Shown here piece by piece: positions 45,744 through 56,665 of a stretch of DNA of 64,000 nt (positions within the stretch are counted from its first letter, which is position 1; every line of letters begins with the position of its first letter). The translations under genes and the position numbers were made by a program. This DNA comes from Hericium rajendrae (taxonomy: Eukaryota > Basidiomycota > Agaricomycetes > Russulales > Hericiaceae), in contig CM065878.1 in assembly GCA_033439255.1 (NCBI GenBank), positions 5,084,001-5,148,000 of the forward strand. The letters are read 5' to 3'. The notes under the pieces are model-generated. The model did no database searches. It was given only the letters and a program-made list of their open reading frames with translations, and was not told the DNA's origin.

Positions 45744-48356
45744 CATCAGAAAAATCAGTTTTCTACATAGCTTCCAGCCAATGATATGGCTCCTATGATA
45801 GTTCTATGCACTCTATGTATTTTGGCAGCACAGCTTTATAGCTCTATAAGACCTATCATAGGTTCTATAGCTGTTGGTGGTGGGTATATAGAGCTATGTA
45901 GTTTTGAGTGACAGCTATGCTAGCTATATAACATCATAGGGTTGCTATCAATGCTATGATTCCTATCATACCATACCTAGAACCCCAAAATATACTAAGG
46001 CAAGAGCATCTGAAGCCAATTGTCTAGGTTGAAAATATATTTAAATTATGGGCTCAGGAGTAATAAACAACAGCTAATTCTACTATATTAAAAGTAAATA
46101 AAATAATCAGGGCCAATGCAGGCATGCATCCACGGCGCGGGAGGCCGTCGCGGGCCCGGGGCCCGTACATGAGAGTGCACGCACTGGCTGACCCGCGCGT
46201 GACACGAGGCGCACACACACGAGGCGCAGCAGGCCTGCGCGCGCGAGACGGGAGGGCCGTGCGCGAAGCACAATGGGGCGTGCACGAGGCGCTGGGTGGC
46301 AGCAGGCCCATGCGCGATGCGGCAGACGTGCACGCAGGAGGTGCAGGGCCCGTACGCGAGGTGGCGGGCCTGTACGTGAGGTGCGGGACCTGTGCGCGAG
46401 ATCCTGGGCCACCGCGGGCTCGTGTGCGATGCGTCATGCCTGCGTGCGGGAGACGCAAGGCGCGCAGGGCGCGTGAGCGAAGCATTGGGGGCGGCGGGCC
46501 CATGCGCGAAGCACTGGGTTGCCACGGGCTCGTGCGTGAGGCAGCAGCCTGCACGTGAGGCGCAGGGTCTGTGCGCGAGACACCGAGGGCGTGCATGAGG
46601 CGTCGAGGGCAGCAGGTCCGTGTGCGAAGCGTCGGGCGGCCACGGGCCCGTGCACGAGGCACTAGACTGCCGCGGGTTCGTGCATGACGCGGTAACCTGC
46701 AGGCAGAAAGTGCGAGGCGCGTGGAGGGGCGTGGGTGAGGGTCGAGGGTGGTGGGGCCGTGCACGAGGCGCAGGGCCGGGCACGAAACGTCGGGCTACCG
46801 CGAGCCTGTGCGCAACGCGGCAGGCGTGCACGCGAGGCGCGATGGCGTAGACGTCGCGAGAACGGACAGGGCCCCGCGTGACGTGCGTGCGCTGGTGTGC
46901 CCATTCCGCGTCACGGACAACCGTGCGCACTCCGCTGATCGTGGTCGTTGGAGGCGACGCGCTGGGCGCTAGCGACGTAGCGGCAAGGTGGCGTGGCGGC
47001 GAGGTCGGCAGAGGGCAGGGTGTTGCGGGATAGGCGGCAGTCGGAGGCGAGAGGGGATGAGGGCGCAGGAAGACAAAAGAAGTCGAGAGTATCGCTCGTC
47101 GAACGAGCGATACTCTCTAGATTAGTACGAATAGATGAATTGAAACTTTTTTTACTTACCTTTGAGGCCCTCAGCATCTGACTATCCTCCTCCGGTGTTC
47201 GATCTGATGGGAACGAGAAGAGGGATGGCGAACGGGGGAGACAGGGGAGTGAGGGTGGTAGGGACAAGATGAACTTCGACGCGCGTTCGGTGCTTCAGCC
47301 ACCGAACGAGCGAAGCTACGTTGTTCGAGCTTTAACAAACCAAGTAAAATTGTAAAAATTCAGAGAAAAAGAATACTATGCTAGATCATACAGTAAACCA
47401 GAATTAATGAGGGTTCTATGTATCTACTGCACCGTGAATTGCTGAGCAGCAGCATCAACATAATAAAGTCTAGCGCCCAGTCTCTGACGCGACGCTCGGC
47501 AAGCGCCCGGCAACCACAAATCCCGGCTCTGCCCGGGATTCGTATATAAGGCTCGCACGACGCGCGTTGCCTCTTGCTCTTTAACTCCCACTGTCTCTTG
47601 CCACGTCGACGCCTTCATCGACGTCCTTTGCTTGCTCGTCGTCATTCTTTACTTGCTCGTTGTCTCTAAGGTAACCTTTCATTGTTTTTTCTTATTGCTC
47701 ATACTAATACTAATATCTTTTAAGTTGTCTTTTAGATTTCGCTTTTTGTTACTTTGGTAAGTCTTCATGTGTTATCTTTATCTTTGAAGACTAATGTTTT
47801 CTTATCTTTTACTACTTATCTTATCTTATACTTATCTTATCTTATACTTATCTTATCTTATACTTATCTCTTACTTTCTTACTTATGTTTTTGCTTTTTA
47901 ATTAGTAGTAGTGTTTATGATATCAATATAATCTTGATGCATTGAAATAGTTTATACTTGTGTGATCATATGTTACTAATTCTGATATGACTGTAAAAAA
48001 TATTTATAGTCTCAATAGATTTTATTGCTTTAATATGATATTAAATATAGAATATGTGAGACACATATTAAATGTAGGATATATGAGACACATACTGAAT
48101 ATAGAATATGTAAGACACATAAGCCTTATAGCTTTAATAGATACTTATAGCTTTCATAGCTAGTTAGACTATCATAGCTACATAGTTAGCTATCATAGCA
48201 CTTCATAGCACTTCATAGCATCACCCTTCAGCTTCATAGCACTATATAGCATTCCCCTTTAGCTATGCTGGCTATAGAGAAAAGGGCAGTGCTATGGAAC
48301 TATGAAATCTATATAGACTTTATAGAGCTATGTACCACTTACACATTTATCTGATG
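45744..48356 (+). mobile_element. Element a: 2.6 kb, 12-bp inverted ends, two outward promoters
   Basis: Left end CATCAGAAAAAT (45744), right end ATTTATCTGATG (48356), flanked by TG on both sides. The insertion point is clear because the S4 upstream block is continuous where this one is split. Subterminal zones are full of CATAG/CTATG words. The left arm (46120-46980) is GC-rich. A hairpin lies at 47091-47123. To the right, CGTATATAAGG (about 47550) precedes a pyrimidine-rich leader and a donor AAG|GTAACC near 47672. To the left, the minus strand has a donor AAAG|GTAAGTAAA near 47160. No transposase. Related to element b in inverted orientation. Confidence 0.72.
47819..47872. repeat. 16-bp tandem repeat (TTATCTTATCTTATAC)
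   Basis: Three tandem copies in the AT-rich right arm of element a. Confidence 0.85.
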
Positions 48357-48530
48357 TGTGAGCATATAAGCCAGCGATGTGGTCTGGAAATCGTTTTCAT
48401 AGGCTCTCCACATCACATTCTGCTGTGAGTTCTGCCACATGAGATGGCCGTCTGGATTCACCATTACATTCTTTTTGACAGACAGACACCTCACACCTCT
48501 CAACTCAACTGAAACAAGATTGCCACGGCC

Positions 48531-49053
48531 ATGTCGTCTCCTTCAAATTTCTCGACATCAAACGGCATTACTCCTGGCCAAGTAGGCTGTTATGTCGTTC
48601 CAGCACAAGCTATCCAGTCTGCCATCTCAATGCATCGTGAGTCTGTGCAGTCTATAGGACGCATGGGACTGTACTAATATCGTGATTTGATAGAATAGAA
48701 ATCTGCTGTAATGGGTGAGGACATTCTCGCATCAGTGTTTCCTTTTTTATTGATCCGGACTAGACAAGGTTCCCCACGGTGACGAGCTATTCGAACTTGA
48801 GATGGAGTTGCATGCCGCCTACAGCGCATATGCCAGCAGGCAGATTAGCGGTGCTGAGTGGGATGCTGCGCACACACACATAGCGGATGCTAGCAATGCC
48901 CATCAGAGACGCACGGCAGATTTTGATAGGCAGACACAAGCTGGACAGACTCAGCCCAGTGATTTTTTCAAGGAGTTTTATGGTGTCGTGACGGTGGCGT
49001 GGTTCGAAGGATATGAGTATATATTCCAGGCTTATGAACAACCCAAAATATAA
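48531..49053 (+). pseudogene. S-family gene, copy S5, 3'-truncated
   Basis: The first exon is 48531-48636, again 106 nt, encoding TPGQVGCYVVPAQAIQSAIS. The microexon is unclear because its first acceptor would lead into a TAG. The last exon keeps HQRRTADFDRQTQAGQTQPS and DFFKEFYG, then diverges and ends early at 49053, close to where retroelement-like sequence begins. No C partner is seen next to it. Element a sits in its upstream region. Confidence 0.65.
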
Positions 49054-49054
49054 A

Positions 49055-50335
49055 TCAAATCACACTACCCTAGATACTATTAGGTTTTCCACTTTCCCAG
49101 ATGTACCTAGTCGTTCAAGGAGTTTATCAGGTTTTTCTCTTTGTCGTATGGTTGAGCAGCTCTTTGTATGCTTCTCTTTGCTAGTGCTTATTTTGTAGGT
49201 TTTATAGCAGAATTGCTTGGCCTTGTATATGCTCCTACAAATAGAACCAAACAAAACTTCGGAATAGCTGGGTCGTAAAAGTCGTAAAAGTGCTGAAACT
49301 CCAAGAAGGCTTGAGCTTGAAGTGTCGAGACTTGAGATCGTAAAGGTCGTAAAGGTCGTAAAAGTCGTAAAGGTCGTAAAGGTCGTAAAGGTTGTAACTT
49401 GATCTTGCGTGAACTGAAACTGGATGGCGATATTCAATACGTACTACGGACATCGAATGGAACTAGACTTGAATCGATGAGTTGCTTACGTACTATGGAC
49501 GTAAAAGCAAAGATAGGACTTAAGTGAACCAACTAACTAACTAGCCTTCCAATCGGTCTAGTAGCTAAACTTACCTTAACTCAAATGCTTCACACTTATT
49601 CTCACTCTGGAGATGGTGGTTTAAAGTCAAGTGGTTGATTGGGGGGGTTAGGTCAATCTGGAGCTCCTTATATACCTTTTGGGGCCCCGAGAATGAACTT
49701 CCATATATGTACATGATGCTACACTACTGTGAGAACTATCTACTATGTATGTAACCTTAGAGTATTTCCTGCATTTATTAGTGATTTATAATGAGCTTTA
49801 TAAGCAAACTTGGCTTTGTAATGCTGCATTCCTTGCTTATTAAGTGCATTTGTAATCACATTCTTGCTTACTGATCTGATTCATAATCACATTTCCTGCT
49901 TATAAACCCACTTTCTTAGCACTCTGCATGCTTTATAATACATCTTTCCTGCTTTGTAATCTCAAATCTTGCTTTGTAGTCAGAGATTCTGCTTTATAAG
50001 CTTTGTTTATTACCATTTGACACTTTCTCAGTGCTCTGTAAGCAAATGTGCTTACAAATCCACTGCTCTGTCAGCCTGTGGGCTAGGCAGACTCATCACT
50101 TGTAAACTTGTTGAACCATGGACTAGAGCTATTCTTCATTCTTAGACTATTTACAAATTTGAGTATTTATTTTTACTTAGTTTTTACAGTCATTCAGACT
50201 TAGTTCTGAGTCCTGGCACTTGTTCTCACTCTATTACTAGGCATAGAATAGCTCAAGTTTACTTTCAATATCTTTAAGATTTATCTAGCTTTTACTGTGA
50301 ACCTTCAAGCTTTTCTGAACATGTCACCGAACGAA
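49055..50335 (-). repeat. LTR-like sequence, probable 3' LTR of the Gypsy element
   Basis: An AT-rich block of about 1.3 kb with a TATA-like GGTATATAAGG on the minus strand (about 49683), a leader and a GTAAGT motif, lying downstream of the pol frame on the same strand. TGTTCAGAAAAG on the minus strand near 50331 could be its start. The matching 5' LTR would be beyond the window, so the ends and age cannot be set. A 9-bp tandem repeat (GTCGTAAAG) lies at 49330-49400. Confidence 0.4.
49330..49400. repeat. 9-bp tandem repeat (GTCGTAAAG)
   Basis: About seven head-to-tail copies within the LTR-like sequence. Confidence 0.88.
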
Positions 50336-50673
50336 TGTATTCCATCATGATGAACAAACTACGGACAACTGCTGCATGTGACGTATAGTATGCGCGCTCA
50401 TCATAGCCAAGTAAACAATAGTAGTAAAGTCCACATAGCACTTCCTAACTCGTGACAGACAAGGAAAAATGATGAAGTCGACGAAGGAGGGTGCGATGGG
50501 ACAGATGGTCGTGTGATTAATGCAGAAGGTCCGAATAGCTCGCGCGCAAAGATCGACATGCAGAATATGATGACAGATAGCGTAGATGCGAAAATGAGTG
50601 ACAACGATGCAATCGCAAGCAAAGCATGAGACAAACAAAACATACGCGCAGTCCATGGCTGCATTCCCTCTCC

Positions 50674-51498
50674 TCAGATGTAGTACCGTTCCTTTCCTGT
50701 CAAGATATCCATCTTGCATGACCACCGCCGCAACTGCTCCACCCTCTCCACATCCTCAGGGTCAACATTGTCGGGGAGGACAAATGGCCGGTTGTGGATC
50801 TGCCTGTCACCTGCCGGGTCGAATGGTTCGTGGATGTCGATCGAATGGCGGCAGCTAAGGAGAGCGAGGATGGGATAGTAGCGAGGGAGCTCGGTCCAGA
50901 TGCGAGGGACCACGAGCTGGACACTTGTCGGTTCGTACCCCCGAGTGTCTTCATGCTCTGCTCGGAAGTGCACCCAGGTTGGGCCGACATGCGAGATCTT
51001 GGCCAAGCGAGCTCGGGTGGTGAGGGTGGTCTCCTTGTAAGTCAGCACCAGCTCGACGAGCAGGCCTTTGCGGATGTGAAGGGATGGGCGCTGCGTGACG
51101 AACCAGCTGAGCGAGTAGGCAGGATACCGTGCCTCTACCGAGAGATGACGATAGGAGGAGGGATACGTGAGGTGGTCATCATCGTCGAGGTCATTGACGA
51201 TCTGGAGAGGAGAGGAGGGACGAGGTGGTAGGGCATGCTGGTCCGGTGGGGCTATGCCACCTGGCCGTTGACACGAGGCAGGGCGCACGGCACTTATCGA
51301 TGCTCTGCTCGAGATAGACATCCTGGGGAATCCTGACGTGGGCTGTACACCTGAGATGACCGAATTAGGTAGCACGTGGCAGGTGTATTCGCGGGTTACT
51401 CGGACTTCGATGGGATTGTCCTTGAAGATTGGATTGACGAGCAGCGGATAAAGCTGTGCGTCAAGAGATGAGCGGTGAGGGCAGAAAATACCGAGCAT
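50674..51498 (-). CDS. Open frame of 274 codons downstream of pol
   Basis: Minus-strand protein with HIRKGLLVELVLTYKETTL, WVHFRAEHEDTRGYEPTS and VPRIWTELPRYYPILALL. No family recognised, no signal peptide or membrane helix. It follows pol on the same strand, 358 bases downstream and before the LTR-like block, so it may be an accessory frame of the retroelement. A captured or unrelated host gene is also possible. Confidence 0.5.
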   Translation of the reverse strand: MLGIFCPHRSSLDAQLYPLLVNPIFKDNPIEVRVTREYTCHVLPNSVISGVQPTSGFPRMSISSRASISAVRPASCQRPGGIAPPDQHALPPRPSSPLQIVNDLDDDDHLTYPSSYRHLSVEARYPAYSLSWFVTQRPSLHIRKGLLVELVLTYKETTLTTRARLAKISHVGPTWVHFRAEHEDTRGYEPTSVQLVVPRIWTELPRYYPILALLSCRHSIDIHEPFDPAGDRQIHNRPFVLPDNVDPEDVERVEQLRRWSCKMDILTGKERYYI

Positions 51499-51856
51499 GG
51501 TTGCCAGGTAGCACTGTGTGTCAACGCGAACCCTTTAATATCATTCTTGCTTCCACATGAATATTACTGAATCTTAAGATCGGGCGCCAGACTGCAGGTT
51601 GAGGGTGATCGGGATCTTGAATCTGGGTCTCGACTTGGTCCGGTCGCTTGGTTCTTGCCGATCAGGTCCCATAGTGTTCAGCAACCCATTTATCGGCCCA
51701 TACTGATCTATCGCACACCGATACCGATCTATCGTACAATTTTAATCACTGAATCACTTAGGTCGATGATCAAAACGGGTTTTGTTCACGACATCCGCGG
51801 GGAACTTGAAAATCAACTGTCCTCGGTTGTCAAACTTGCTGGATGACCTTGTTACA

Positions 51857-54800
51857 TTAATCTTCTTCTTCATCAGATAACTCCACATGAGAGCCCTTGG
51901 TAAGCTTCTTTAGTAGCTTCTTATTGCGAGCGATATACGGAATAAGTCTAAATGCAGCAACTGCATCTCGTTTAAAAGTGCCGGTGAGTTCCTTAATTAC
52001 ATAAGATCCACCTGGTGTGCGTCTATCAACTTCATAAGGTCCGAGATATCTTGGCAATGGTTTTCTGTCATGCTGCATCTCAATTCTGGAGTTTTGGAGT
52101 AATACTAAATCTCCTGGTTCAAATTCTTCCTTCATCAGTCTTGCCTTGAACTTTTCTTCGAAGTCTTCCTTGGACTTCATGCGGTATTGGCTGAGTCTAA
52201 ATGCAGCATGTTCCTGATCTTCCTCTCTTTTCTCCAATTGACGAAGACGTAATGACAGTAAATCTTCTGGACTCATTTCCGACGTAAATCCTTCTACCAT
52301 AAATGTTGCTTCTGTGAGATCGAAGGGTAAGACGGGTTCTACACCATGCAGTAGATAATATGGTGAATATCCTGTGACTTGACTGGTGGTAATTTTATCA
52401 GTGAAAAAGGCTGCCAGCACTTTTGAAGGCCATTGATTCATTTTGTGTTCACAAGCCTTAACAATAGATTCACGAATGATAAAGTGTCCACGTTCAACGA
52501 CTCCATTGGCTCTCGAATTGTATGGTGATATTGGAATGTGGGGAATATTCATTCTGTCCATAAGATCTGCAAATGCTGCTCTTACTTCTGGGCCATTGTC
52601 CGTTGTAACTTGCCCTACTGCTCCATATCTGCAAAATATTTCTTCCCAGAAGAAATTGGCAAGAGTCCTAGAATTTGCTTTTCTGATTGCACGTCCTTCT
52701 GAGGCTCTTGATAAGTCATCTCTTGCTGCAACTATATATTCAAAGTCTCCTGCTTTTGGCATGTACATTACGTCAATATAGACTCGTGTCCATATCGTTG
52801 AAGGAGTTGATACGATTATTGGTATATGAACTTTTTTTGTACTGCGCACTTGACATTGATGACAGGATGCGACGTGATGTTTAACGTCAGCTCGCATATA
52901 AGGCCAGTAGAATCTAACCCTAATAGTTTCAAATACTGCAACCTCTCCTCTATGTCCTAATCCTTCATGTGCTTCTGTCATGATTGAAAGTCGCTGTGCT
53001 GTCTTGAGGATAACCTTGAGTGGAGGTCGGCTTCCATTGCGCTTGAAAAGAATTCTCGCTTTTACAAAATACTGGGAAACCTTCTTAATGAATCTTTTCT
53101 GCTGTTGGACTGACATTGCTCCTGGAGGATATTCCAGGGTTTGTAGAAACTTGAATATATCCAGAAGAGTCTGGTCTTGCTTTGATACTGTTGATGCTAA
53201 TACTGACGGAAGTGTTGTGGGACTATACCAGGATAATACAGGCTTGTCCACCGAAATTTTTAGTGGCTTGGTTCCTATGTACAAGGCAATATCATCCAAC
53301 CATGCATCATCATCAAAGTCAGGTTTCTCATCGTCTGCCAATTTTCGACGTGATAGTGCATCTGGTCCCTTAAACTTGTTTGCTGGAACATGGACTAGCA
53401 CAAAGTCAAACATCAAAATGCCTTGAATCCAATGATTGACTGCTGCATTAGGCTGGATATCTGGAGCATTTAACATCCCCTTGATATACTTTGCATCTAC
53501 TTCAATATAAAAGTTTCGTAGTCCTACAATATAAAGACTATAATGCCTTAAAGCACGATACAATCCAAACAATTCTAGCTTCAGCTGAGAGTAGCGTGAT
53601 TCGACTTCTGACATGGGCAAGGATCCGTAACGAGCAGGTCGTCTTCGTCCTTCATCATCAAGCTGGGACAAAATAAATCCAACTGCCACATAACTTGAGT
53701 CAACTGATAGAATTACAGGATTATCTGAGTGATAGTCAATAGGACGTAAGGCTGGGGCCGATGTTGCTAACTTTTTAAGGGTGTCAAAAGCTTCCTGTCT
53801 TCTTTCATTCCAAATGAAGGACTCTTCATGTCTTATAAGCTCTGTCAGGGGTCTGGCTATCTTTGGAATCCAAATTCTCACTGTGCCACATAATCCTAAG
53901 AAGCCTCTTACTTCAGTGGTGTTTGTCAATGGAGGCCAAGATAAAATCTTCTGAACTTTCTTGTCTTCTGGGACCCTTCCACATGGTGTACACTTTTGAC
54001 CGACAATGAGCACATTGGGTCTAGCTATTTGGGCTTTATTAGGGGCAAATGTCACACCTGCATGCTTAACATGATGCATAATCCGATGCACATCCTGGGC
54101 ATGTTCCCAAATAAATCTCCGGATTCCTGGGTTTTCTTTTAGTTTCTCTGGGTTTCCATTCTTGTCAGGATAAATAGTCTTGGGTCCTCTGACTCCTAAA
54201 TCATCAATAAAGATATTGGCCTTATTGGGAATTTCTGGCTGCAGGATAAATGTCATACAGTTCTGAAATTCTGCTGGAGAATTGGTGAATCCCATTGGTA
54301 TTGAGGTTATTCTTAATAGGCCTAGAGGTGTTCTGAATGCTGTAAGATCTCTGCTCCTGGGGTCAACTTTACGTGCGTCAAAACTCCAGAACAAATCGAA
54401 GACTGTACTACATGCACGTCCTGCGAAGGGTTCAACAAAATCATCTACAATTGGAGGGAGACCTGCATCTCGAATGGTGACTTTATTGAGGGGCTGGAGA
54501 TCATGGACAATACGGAGTTTACCATTTTTCTTTAAGACACAAAACCAACTTGAGCAGTACGCTGACTGACTTGGTTCATATACACCTGCTGCGATTTTGT
54601 CTTTAAGCAGTGCTATGACCTTGTCCTTAATGCCTGGAGGAATGGGAATATTCCTACAGACCCAAGGTGTATGAGGGACAGTCGGAATTATATATGGCAT
54701 AAAGTATGACTCTTTAAGAGTACCACGTTCAGTCTCCGTAAATGCTAGAGCATCCCGATTCAAGCACATAATATGCTGGAATAACTTCTCTTCTTCAGGC

Positions 54801-55246
54801 CAAAGGAAACCTTCTCCATTTACATTGAGCAGGTCCATTTGTTCTTGAGTCATGCGGTCAGATGGGATGAACTGAGGAGGATGTGGCGTCAATTCAGGCA
54901 GACTGCTAAGCGGGTCTTCCGGGAATCGCCGAGAAACTCGGGCATTTTCGGGGAAAGTACCAGCCACTGGTCGAATTTTCTTATCCACTCTTTTGTAGGC
55001 CGTAAATATCATGGGATTTGATTTATTTAAATTGGCGCTCATATTCTGCGTCGATTGGTGAAATAACTGAGTGGTTTGGTTGGAAAATGGCTGCTCTAGA
55101 ATTACTTTCATGCGGGACTGTTGACTTAGCACTGGCGTCGCGCGACGCGTTGGGCGCTTAATTAAATCGAAAGGCGAGAGGAGTCGTGATAATATTTTGG
55201 GACTCGAAAAGTCCGAGTTCTTGCTGGGAAGTATGTTGCTGAACAT
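51857..55246 (-). CDS. Gypsy pol: reverse transcriptase, RNase H, integrase
   Basis: An 1129-codon frame. Reverse transcriptase at about residues 220-420 (VLKKNGKLRIVHDLQPLNK, NIFIDDLG at the catalytic site), RNase H near 530 (SVDSSYVAVGFILSQ), then an integrase with an HHCC-type part (GHRGEV ... CHQCQ) and a catalytic core (YIDVMYMP, TTDNGPE, GVVERGH). Integrase and reverse transcriptase order identifies Ty3/Gypsy rather than Copia. Protease is encoded in the upstream frame. Confidence 0.9.
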   Translation of the reverse strand: MFSNILPSKNSDFSSPKILSRLLSPFDLIKRPTRRATPVLSQQSRMKVILEQPFSNQTTQLFHQSTQNMSANLNKSNPMIFTAYKRVDKKIRPVAGTFPENARVSRRFPEDPLSSLPELTPHPPQFIPSDRMTQEQMDLLNVNGEGFLWPEEEKLFQHIMCLNRDALAFTETERGTLKESYFMPYIIPTVPHTPWVCRNIPIPPGIKDKVIALLKDKIAAGVYEPSQSAYCSSWFCVLKKNGKLRIVHDLQPLNKVTIRDAGLPPIVDDFVEPFAGRACSTVFDLFWSFDARKVDPRSRDLTAFRTPLGLLRITSIPMGFTNSPAEFQNCMTFILQPEIPNKANIFIDDLGVRGPKTIYPDKNGNPEKLKENPGIRRFIWEHAQDVHRIMHHVKHAGVTFAPNKAQIARPNVLIVGQKCTPCGRVPEDKKVQKILSWPPLTNTTEVRGFLGLCGTVRIWIPKIARPLTELIRHEESFIWNERRQEAFDTLKKLATSAPALRPIDYHSDNPVILSVDSSYVAVGFILSQLDDEGRRRPARYGSLPMSEVESRYSQLKLELFGLYRALRHYSLYIVGLRNFYIEVDAKYIKGMLNAPDIQPNAAVNHWIQGILMFDFVLVHVPANKFKGPDALSRRKLADDEKPDFDDDAWLDDIALYIGTKPLKISVDKPVLSWYSPTTLPSVLASTVSKQDQTLLDIFKFLQTLEYPPGAMSVQQQKRFIKKVSQYFVKARILFKRNGSRPPLKVILKTAQRLSIMTEAHEGLGHRGEVAVFETIRVRFYWPYMRADVKHHVASCHQCQVRSTKKVHIPIIVSTPSTIWTRVYIDVMYMPKAGDFEYIVAARDDLSRASEGRAIRKANSRTLANFFWEEIFCRYGAVGQVTTDNGPEVRAAFADLMDRMNIPHIPISPYNSRANGVVERGHFIIRESIVKACEHKMNQWPSKVLAAFFTDKITTSQVTGYSPYYLLHGVEPVLPFDLTEATFMVEGFTSEMSPEDLLSLRLRQLEKREEDQEHAAFRLSQYRMKSKEDFEEKFKARLMKEEFEPGDLVLLQNSRIEMQHDRKPLPRYLGPYEVDRRTPGGSYVIKELTGTFKRDAVAAFRLIPYIARNKKLLKKLTKGSHVELSDEEED

Positions 55247-56665
55247 TGTAGCTATAGGTTGTGAGTTTTATTTGAAGTGCTGAGGTTTGTGTGTGTCGAA
55301 ACACTTTGTAACTCTACTGTACCTCGAGAGTCTTAAGGGAGTCCGTCATCGGACAGGGAGATCACGCGAAATATTGCACAAACCGGGCATTAGATTCCAG
55401 TAAACTACGATACAAACATGTACGCGGGCACTGAACGACTGCCGAGGGTGCAAATTTTATTCCACCTCCACAAACTCCTACTAACTTCCACAAGAAATTG
55501 AAGTACTTGAGGCCTGAACGAGGCGCGGCGAACGAACGAATGGCGAGGCGGACGAGGTAGCATCAGGACATGGTAAGGCGGCATAAGTCGACCGGCTGCG
55601 AAGTGCGCAGCGATGGCGTAAATGGAGGAATGGAGGCGAGGCAGGGATCGGGCGACTTACCGAGTCGCGAGCCATACGGCCCTCCCGTCACCCCAAACTC
55701 TCTCTCCGACGTGTCTCCGGGACACGCCAAGGGACCACTACTTGAAATTGCGATGGATCGACTGCTGGAAGTACTCGCGCAGGCCAAGATCGGCGCGAGT
55801 ACGGATAGGATGGGATAGACTGGGAAATCACGACGAGGTTAAGGAATTTGATGAAATGAGTGTGCCGTTGGGCAGCGCAGCTTGACGGCATCAAGACACG
55901 GTAAGGGGCGATGTAGCCTTGAGTTTTTGAGGGATTTCGTTCTTTTTCTGGGCCCAGGTAAGTACGTCGTGTCGAGTTCAAGCGAGGCGCACGACTTACT
56001 TGGGTTTTTCGAGATTGTTGATGAGATGGATGGACAACGAGGCAAAGCGAGTCAGAATCTATGTAAAAGGTTGCACGGCTTTTGGCGATCGTGCCGGCGC
56101 GCGTTCGTTATACACAAGAATCTAGAAAATTTAAAACGAGGCGAGGTGGAACAGGGAATGGGCGAGGTCGCGTGAGTTAGCCAAAGCTGACTCGAGGCAA
56201 AACCGAGGCCACTTACCTAGAGCCTCAACCTATCTTACATTTCATCCTGAACGAACAAACGCGAAGTCGAGTGAGTTGCGAGGTGAGTTCGAGACGAGAC
56301 GAAGAAGGAATGGATGAGCTCTAAGGCAGAAGGCAGAAAGGCGCGAGGCAAAACGTACCTCCGGCAAAGTCCGGCTGACCCTACGCTGGGGTCACAAGTG
56401 ACTTTGAGGAGGGGATCGTGGATTTTCGTTGATTGGGGACCGAGTAATACAATTGCTGACTAGAAAATTCTTGAGGGAGTCTTGGATAGCCCTAGAATAC
56501 AGAATATTGAATCGAGATGGGAAGGAAAGGGAAGTGAGGGGGAATTAAACTTGATTTTCTTGATTTTCGCGAGATCGAGAGGACTTGGGCGAAATATGAG
56601 GCTGCGCGCGGGGAACTTGGATATGAGCCATCCTAGGGCTCGAGAATGAATAAGTAGAACATACA
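55247..56665. other. Retroelement internal spacer
   Basis: GC-rich sequence with many GAGGCGAG and ACTTACCT-like words and no long frame. The function is unclear; it could be an untranslated part of the retroelement. Confidence 0.35.

Noticed and set aside
46088-46930. Arg/Pro-rich frames in element a
   Set aside because: Open in most phases on both strands because of GC richness; no domain-like composition.
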